14,768 bases of DNA, taken from positions 1-14,768 of the forward strand of contig CAADVN010000177.1 in assembly GCA_900752445.1 (NCBI GenBank), in the 5' to 3' direction. The translations under genes and the position numbers were made by a program. Source of the DNA: an uncultured Oscillospiraceae bacterium. GTDB lineage: Bacteria > Bacillota > Clostridia > Oscillospirales > Oscillospiraceae. Under the pieces are notes generated by a model. It searched no databases. It was not told where the DNA came from and saw only the letters and a program-made list of their open reading frames with translations. Positions 11,501-14,768 of this stretch are shown piece by piece (position 1 is the first letter of the stretch; each line of letters starts with the position of its first letter).

Positions 11501-13336
11501 ATGGACAAGGCGCTTGAACGGATACTGCCACTGGTGCAGAAGCCCGCGCGGTACACGGGCGGGGAGTACAACGAGATAATAAAGGACAAGCGGGAGGTCA
11601 GGCTGCGTATGGCCTTCTGTTTTCCTGATGTGTATGAAATCGGCATGTCGAACCTCGGCATGCGCATCCTCTACGGCTGTATAAACGCGGAGCCGGATAT
11701 CTGGTGCGAGCGGGTCTTCGCGCCCTGGGGCGACATGGCGGAGCAGATGCGCGGGCACAATATCCCGCTCTACGCGCTCGAGAGCGGCGACCCGGTGTCG
11801 GACTTCGACGTCCTCGGCTTCTCCATCGGCTACGAGATGGCATATTGCACTGTGCTGGACATGCTGGATATGTCCGGCATCCCGCTGCGCTCGGCGGACA
11901 GGCCCGGCCTCGTGCCGCTGGTGTTCTCGGGCGGCACCAGCTGCTGCAATCCTGAACCCATGGCGCCCTTCATGGACCTCATGGTGTTGGGCGAGGGCGA
12001 GGAGGTGGATATCGAGGTCCTGCGCCTCTTTCAGAGGGCCCGCGACGAGGGCTGGGATAAGCGCCGCTTCCTTATAGAGGCCGCGCAGATACCCGGCGTC
12101 TACGTTCCCTCGCTCTACGAGCCGGCATGGAACGCCGACGGCACGCTCAGCGCCATGACGCCCCTTGAGGGTGCTCCGGAGCGTGTCACAAAGCGCATAG
12201 TCTCGAACCTCGACGCGGCCTATTATCCCACCGCGCCAATAGTGCCGAGCACGGAGATCGTCCATGACCGCGTGAACGTGGAGCTGTTCCGGGGCTGGGT
12301 GCGCGGATGACGCTTCTGCCAGGCGGGCTACGTCTACCGGCCCATCCGCGCACGGAGCGCCGAGAGGGTCATTGAAATAGGCAGGGAGAGCCTCAAAAAC
12401 ACCGGTTGCCAGGAGGCAACGCTGCTGAGCCTCTCGAGCAGCGACTACAAGCACCTCACCGAGGCCTGCGACGGACTTCTGGACTGGTGCGAGCCGCAGA
12501 ATATCAGCCTGTCGCTGCCCTCGCTGCGAGCCGACAACTTCTCCATGGAGCTGATGAGCCGGCTGCAGAAGGTGCGGCGCGGCGGCCTGACTTTCGCGCC
12601 CGAGGCCGGCACGCAGAGGCTGCGCGACGTCCTAAACAAGAACGTCACGGAGGGGGAACTTTTAAACACCTGCCGCATCGCCTTCGAGGGCGGCTGGAAC
12701 GCCATAAAGCTCTATTTCATGCTGGGCCTGCCCACGGAGACGGACGAGGACGTCAAAGGTATCGCCGAGCTCGCGTCCAAGGTGCTCTATACCTGGCGTC
12801 AGCACTCGCCGAACAAGCAGCGCGGCGTGCGGATAACCGTCAGCACGTCCTGCTTCATCCCAAAGCCGCACAGCCCCTTCCAGTGGGAGCCGCAGGTGTC
12901 GATGGAGGAATACCGCCGCCGCGTGGAGCTGCTGCGCGGCAGCATAACGGCGAAGAACGTGAGCTACAACTGGCATGACGCGGACACGAGCTTCATAGAG
13001 GCGGCGCTCTCGAGGGGCGACCGGAAGCTCGCCGATGTCATCGAGGCGGTCTGGCGCTCGGGCGGGCGCATGGAGGCTTGGAGCGACTATTTCCGCTTTG
13101 CCCGCTGGATGGAGGCGTTCAAAGCCTGCGGCCTCGACCCGGCGTTCTACGCCTCGCGCGAGCGGGCAGAGGACGAGCTGCTGCCCTGGTGCCGCATTGA
13201 CATGGGCGTCCGCACGAGCCTGCTGCTCAGGGAACGGCACAGGGCCTATGAGGCGCGGCTCTCGCCGGACTGCCGCGCGGAGTGCTCGGCCTGCGGCGCG
13301 GCAAAGCTGCTTGAGGAGGGCGTCTGCGATGGATAA
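11501..13336 (+). pseudogene. B12-binding-type radical SAM protein (TIGR03960), interrupted by in-frame TGA
   Basis: One reading frame of 612 codons encodes a full-length family member. It has an N-terminal B12-binding-like domain (LVQKPARYTGGEYNEIIKD, FPDVYEIGMSNLGMRILY, SGGTSCCNPEPMAPF, GEGEEV) and then the radical SAM core (RFCQAGYVYRPIRARS, LSLSSSDYK, GLTFAPEAGTQRLRDVLNKN). The family's cluster motif is RGC-x-RGC-RFC. Here the first Cys codon reads TGG (12296-12298, Trp266) and the second reads TGA (12308-12310, codon 270); only the third, TGC (12317-12319), remains. No other stop or frameshift is seen. As written the gene cannot make a [4Fe-4S] radical SAM enzyme. A sequence error is a serious alternative. 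ATG 11501 has GGGAG 9 nt upstream. Confidence 0.8.
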
Positions 13337-13988
13337 GCTGAGACTGAGATTCCAGAAGACCGGCAAGGCCGTGTATATCTCCCACCTTGACCTCATGCGG
13401 GTCGTGCAGCGCATCTTCCTGCGCGCGGGCACGCCTATCAAATACAGCGAGGGCTTCAACCCGCACGCGCTCATATCCATCTGCCTGCCGCTGCCGGTGG
13501 GCATGGCGAGCGTATGCGAGCTCATGGACTTCCGCGTCACACGGGACGTAGACCTCGCGGCGCTGCCGGAGGCGCTCAATAAAGTGTCGCCCGAGGGCGT
13601 GCGTTTCCTCGAGGCGTATGAGCCGGAGCGCAAGGCGGCACAGATAAAATGGCTGCGCATGAGATGCGAGTTTGACTACGATACGCGCGACACGGCGGCG
13701 CTGCTGCCGTCGCTGGAGGCATATTTTGCATCACCCGAGGTGAAGGTCACGCGCCGGACAAAGAGGGGAGAGGGTGAGTTTGACCTCGCGCCGAATATTC
13801 GCGGGCTCGAGTGGTCGGCGGAGCCGGGGCTTGTGCGGCTGGCCTGCCTCGTATCGGCGCAGGAGCCGACGGTGAACCCGGAGCTGCTGGCTGCGTCCCT
13901 GCGCGAGCACGCGCCGGAGCTCGCGCCGGACTTCGCCCGCTTCACGCGCGTCGAGACCTTTGACGCCGACATGGAGGTGTTCAGATGA
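13329..13988 (+). CDS. DUF2344 / TIGR03936 family protein, radical SAM partner
   Basis: This is a 219-residue protein opening with KLRLRFQKTGKAVYISHLDLMRVVQRIFLRAG and YSEGFNPHALISICLPLPVGM, the signature of TIGR03936 (DUF2344). In many bacteria this domain follows, or is fused to, the TIGR03960 radical SAM protein, which points to joint function. The pair has been suspected of acting in RNA modification, but I know of no settled activity. The ATG overlaps the radical SAM stop by 8 nt, with GAGGAGGG about 8 nt upstream, so translation is probably coupled. A premature stop in the upstream gene could therefore lower its expression. Confidence 0.87.
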   Translation: MDKLRLRFQKTGKAVYISHLDLMRVVQRIFLRAGTPIKYSEGFNPHALISICLPLPVGMASVCELMDFRVTRDVDLAALPEALNKVSPEGVRFLEAYEPERKAAQIKWLRMRCEFDYDTRDTAALLPSLEAYFASPEVKVTRRTKRGEGEFDLAPNIRGLEWSAEPGLVRLACLVSAQEPTVNPELLAASLREHAPELAPDFARFTRVETFDADMEVFR

Positions 13989-14650
13989 CGGCGGGCTTCA
14001 GGCTCATCGACATGGAGAGCTGGCCGCGGCGCGAGCACTTCCGCCAATACCTCACGAACACGCCCTGCACCTGGAGCATGACGGTGCGGCTGGATGTGAC
14101 GGGCCTGGTGCGGTCCGGAGCGAAGGTGTATCCCGCGCTGCTCTACGCCTGCGGCAAGGCCGCGAACAGGCACGAGGAATTCCGCATGTCGCTCGACGCC
14201 GAGGGCCGCCCGGGCGTCTGGGACGTGCTGCACACGAGCTACACGGTGTTCCATAAGGCAACGGAGACCTTCTCCTGCCTCTGGACGCCGTATATGGAGG
14301 ACCCGGCGGAGTATTACGCGGCCTACTGCCGGGACATTGAGTGCTGGGGCGCTGTCGAGGGCTTTGAGCCGCAGCCGGACATGCCGCAGAACATCTATTA
14401 CGCCTCCATGCTGCCCTGGGCGGACTTCGAGGGCTTCAATCTGAACCTGGCCAAGGGATGGGACTTCCTGCTGCCGACCTTTACCTTCGGGAGATACACG
14501 GAGCGCGGCGGGCGCTTCACGCTGCCGCTGGCGATACAGGTGCACCACGCGGCCTGCGACGGTTTCCACGCCTGCCGGTTCGTGAGCGAGCTGCAGGAGA
14601 CGCTGGACGGGCTGAAAGGCGAGGATTTCGGCGGGAGAGGTGCCAGATGA
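13985..14650 (+). CDS. cat: Chloramphenicol acetyltransferase-family protein (CatA-like)
   Basis: This is a 221-residue protein, the normal size for a type A CAT, which moves acetyl from acetyl-CoA to the 3-hydroxyl of chloramphenicol in the cytosol. The catalytic block PLAIQVHHAACDGFHACRF holds His188 and the structural Asp192 in HHAACDG. Family landmarks also include KVYPALLYACGKAANRHEEFR, TVFHKATETFS, WTPY, LPWADFEGFNLNL and LPTFTFGRY. All key motifs are present, so acetyltransfer is likely. The natural substrate may not be chloramphenicol, since the gene sits in a tightly overlapping housekeeping operon with no mobile element nearby. It overlaps both neighbours by ATGA. Confidence 0.9.
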   Translation: MTAGFRLIDMESWPRREHFRQYLTNTPCTWSMTVRLDVTGLVRSGAKVYPALLYACGKAANRHEEFRMSLDAEGRPGVWDVLHTSYTVFHKATETFSCLWTPYMEDPAEYYAAYCRDIECWGAVEGFEPQPDMPQNIYYASMLPWADFEGFNLNLAKGWDFLLPTFTFGRYTERGGRFTLPLAIQVHHAACDGFHACRFVSELQETLDGLKGEDFGGRGAR

Positions 14651-14768
14651 GAGACGGATACGGAAGGAATATAAACTACCTGCGCCTGTCGGTGACGGAT
14701 TTGTGCAACCTGCGCTGCGTGTACTGTATGCCGGCGGGGGGGGGGGGGGAGCGGCGGGGGGGCGGCCG
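14647..14768 (+). CDS. moaA: GTP 3',8-cyclase MoaA, N-terminal start (3' partial)
   Basis: The first ~30 codons are readable: RNINYLRLSVTDLCNLRCVYCMPA contains the radical SAM C-x3-C-x2-C motif (CNLRCVYC) and the CMPA ending typical of MoaA, which starts molybdenum cofactor synthesis by rearranging GTP. The ATG overlaps the cat stop codon (ATGA). From 14736 on the sequence is nearly all G (runs of 14 and 7), where MoaA would normally continue with an acidic residue. This part is probably artefact, so the true protein cannot be read further. Confidence 0.8.
   Translation, partial: MRDGYGRNINYLRLSVTDLCNLRCVYCMPAGGGGERRGGG

Noticed and set aside
12308..12360. Selenocysteine insertion at TGA 12308
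   Set aside because: No convincing SECIS hairpin seen just downstream by eye, and the neighbouring cluster cysteine is also lost (Trp266), so Sec alone would not restore the site. Kept only as a check.
1..14768. CRISPR arrays, insertion sequences, prophage or attachment sites
   Set aside because: No repeat-spacer pattern, transposase, integrase or terminal repeats seen; the tRNA-Pro gene has no integrase next to it and no partial copy of its 3' end was noticed.

Overview
The window is GC-rich, densely packed bacterial DNA. The gene families, short intergenic gaps, purine-rich Shine-Dalgarno sequences and consensus sigma-A promoters suggest a gut clostridium, most likely in the Oscillospirales. 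That placement is inferred from gene content, not from a marker gene. It looks like chromosomal core and lightly accessory DNA; I see no phage, IS element, CRISPR array or plasmid gene.

Layout. (1) 1-1411: the C-terminal end of an S-layer-homology (SLH) surface protein with its terminator, facing a minus-strand P-loop protein built from two copies of one module. (2) 1452-3419: a HAD phosphatase, then dinB (DNA polymerase IV) under its own promoter. The dinB promoter is embedded in a large dyad and the start codon sits at the predicted transcription start. (3) 3416-4785: a two-gene operon of a membrane SPFH/band-7 protein and an Arc-like ribbon-helix-helix (RHH) protein, with twin palindromes over the promoter. 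(4) 4798-6473: a minus-strand operon of two tandem paralogous TPR proteins. (5) 6507-8090: a small conserved minus-strand protein, divergent from a LytTR regulator plus membrane-protein operon. A 13-bp direct repeat with 21-bp period, the geometry of a LytTR site, lies between them. (6) 8086-9736: a membrane protein, a 5'-truncated PadR regulator and an overlapping yjdF (DUF2992) gene. (7) 9773-9926: tRNA-Pro(CGG) on the minus strand with a consensus promoter and strong terminator. (8) 9968-14768: an M23 peptidase and M50 site-2 protease pair resembling SpoIVFA/SpoIVFB, then a chain of overlapping genes: a B12-binding-type radical SAM gene (TIGR03960), its DUF2344 (TIGR03936) partner, a CAT-family acetyltransferase and the start of moaA.

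How the genes work together. Several local circuits can be proposed from sequence alone: LytTR autoregulation, RHH autorepression of the SPFH operon, and a dyad controlling dinB. Very short or absent 5' leaders recur at five promoters. The most striking anomaly is in the radical SAM gene. Two of its three [4Fe-4S] cysteine codons are altered (one to TGG, one to the stop TGA) while the other roughly 610 codons stay open. This is either a very fresh lesion, a sequence error or, least likely, recoding. The last ~35 bases are G-homopolymer and look like contig-end artefact.
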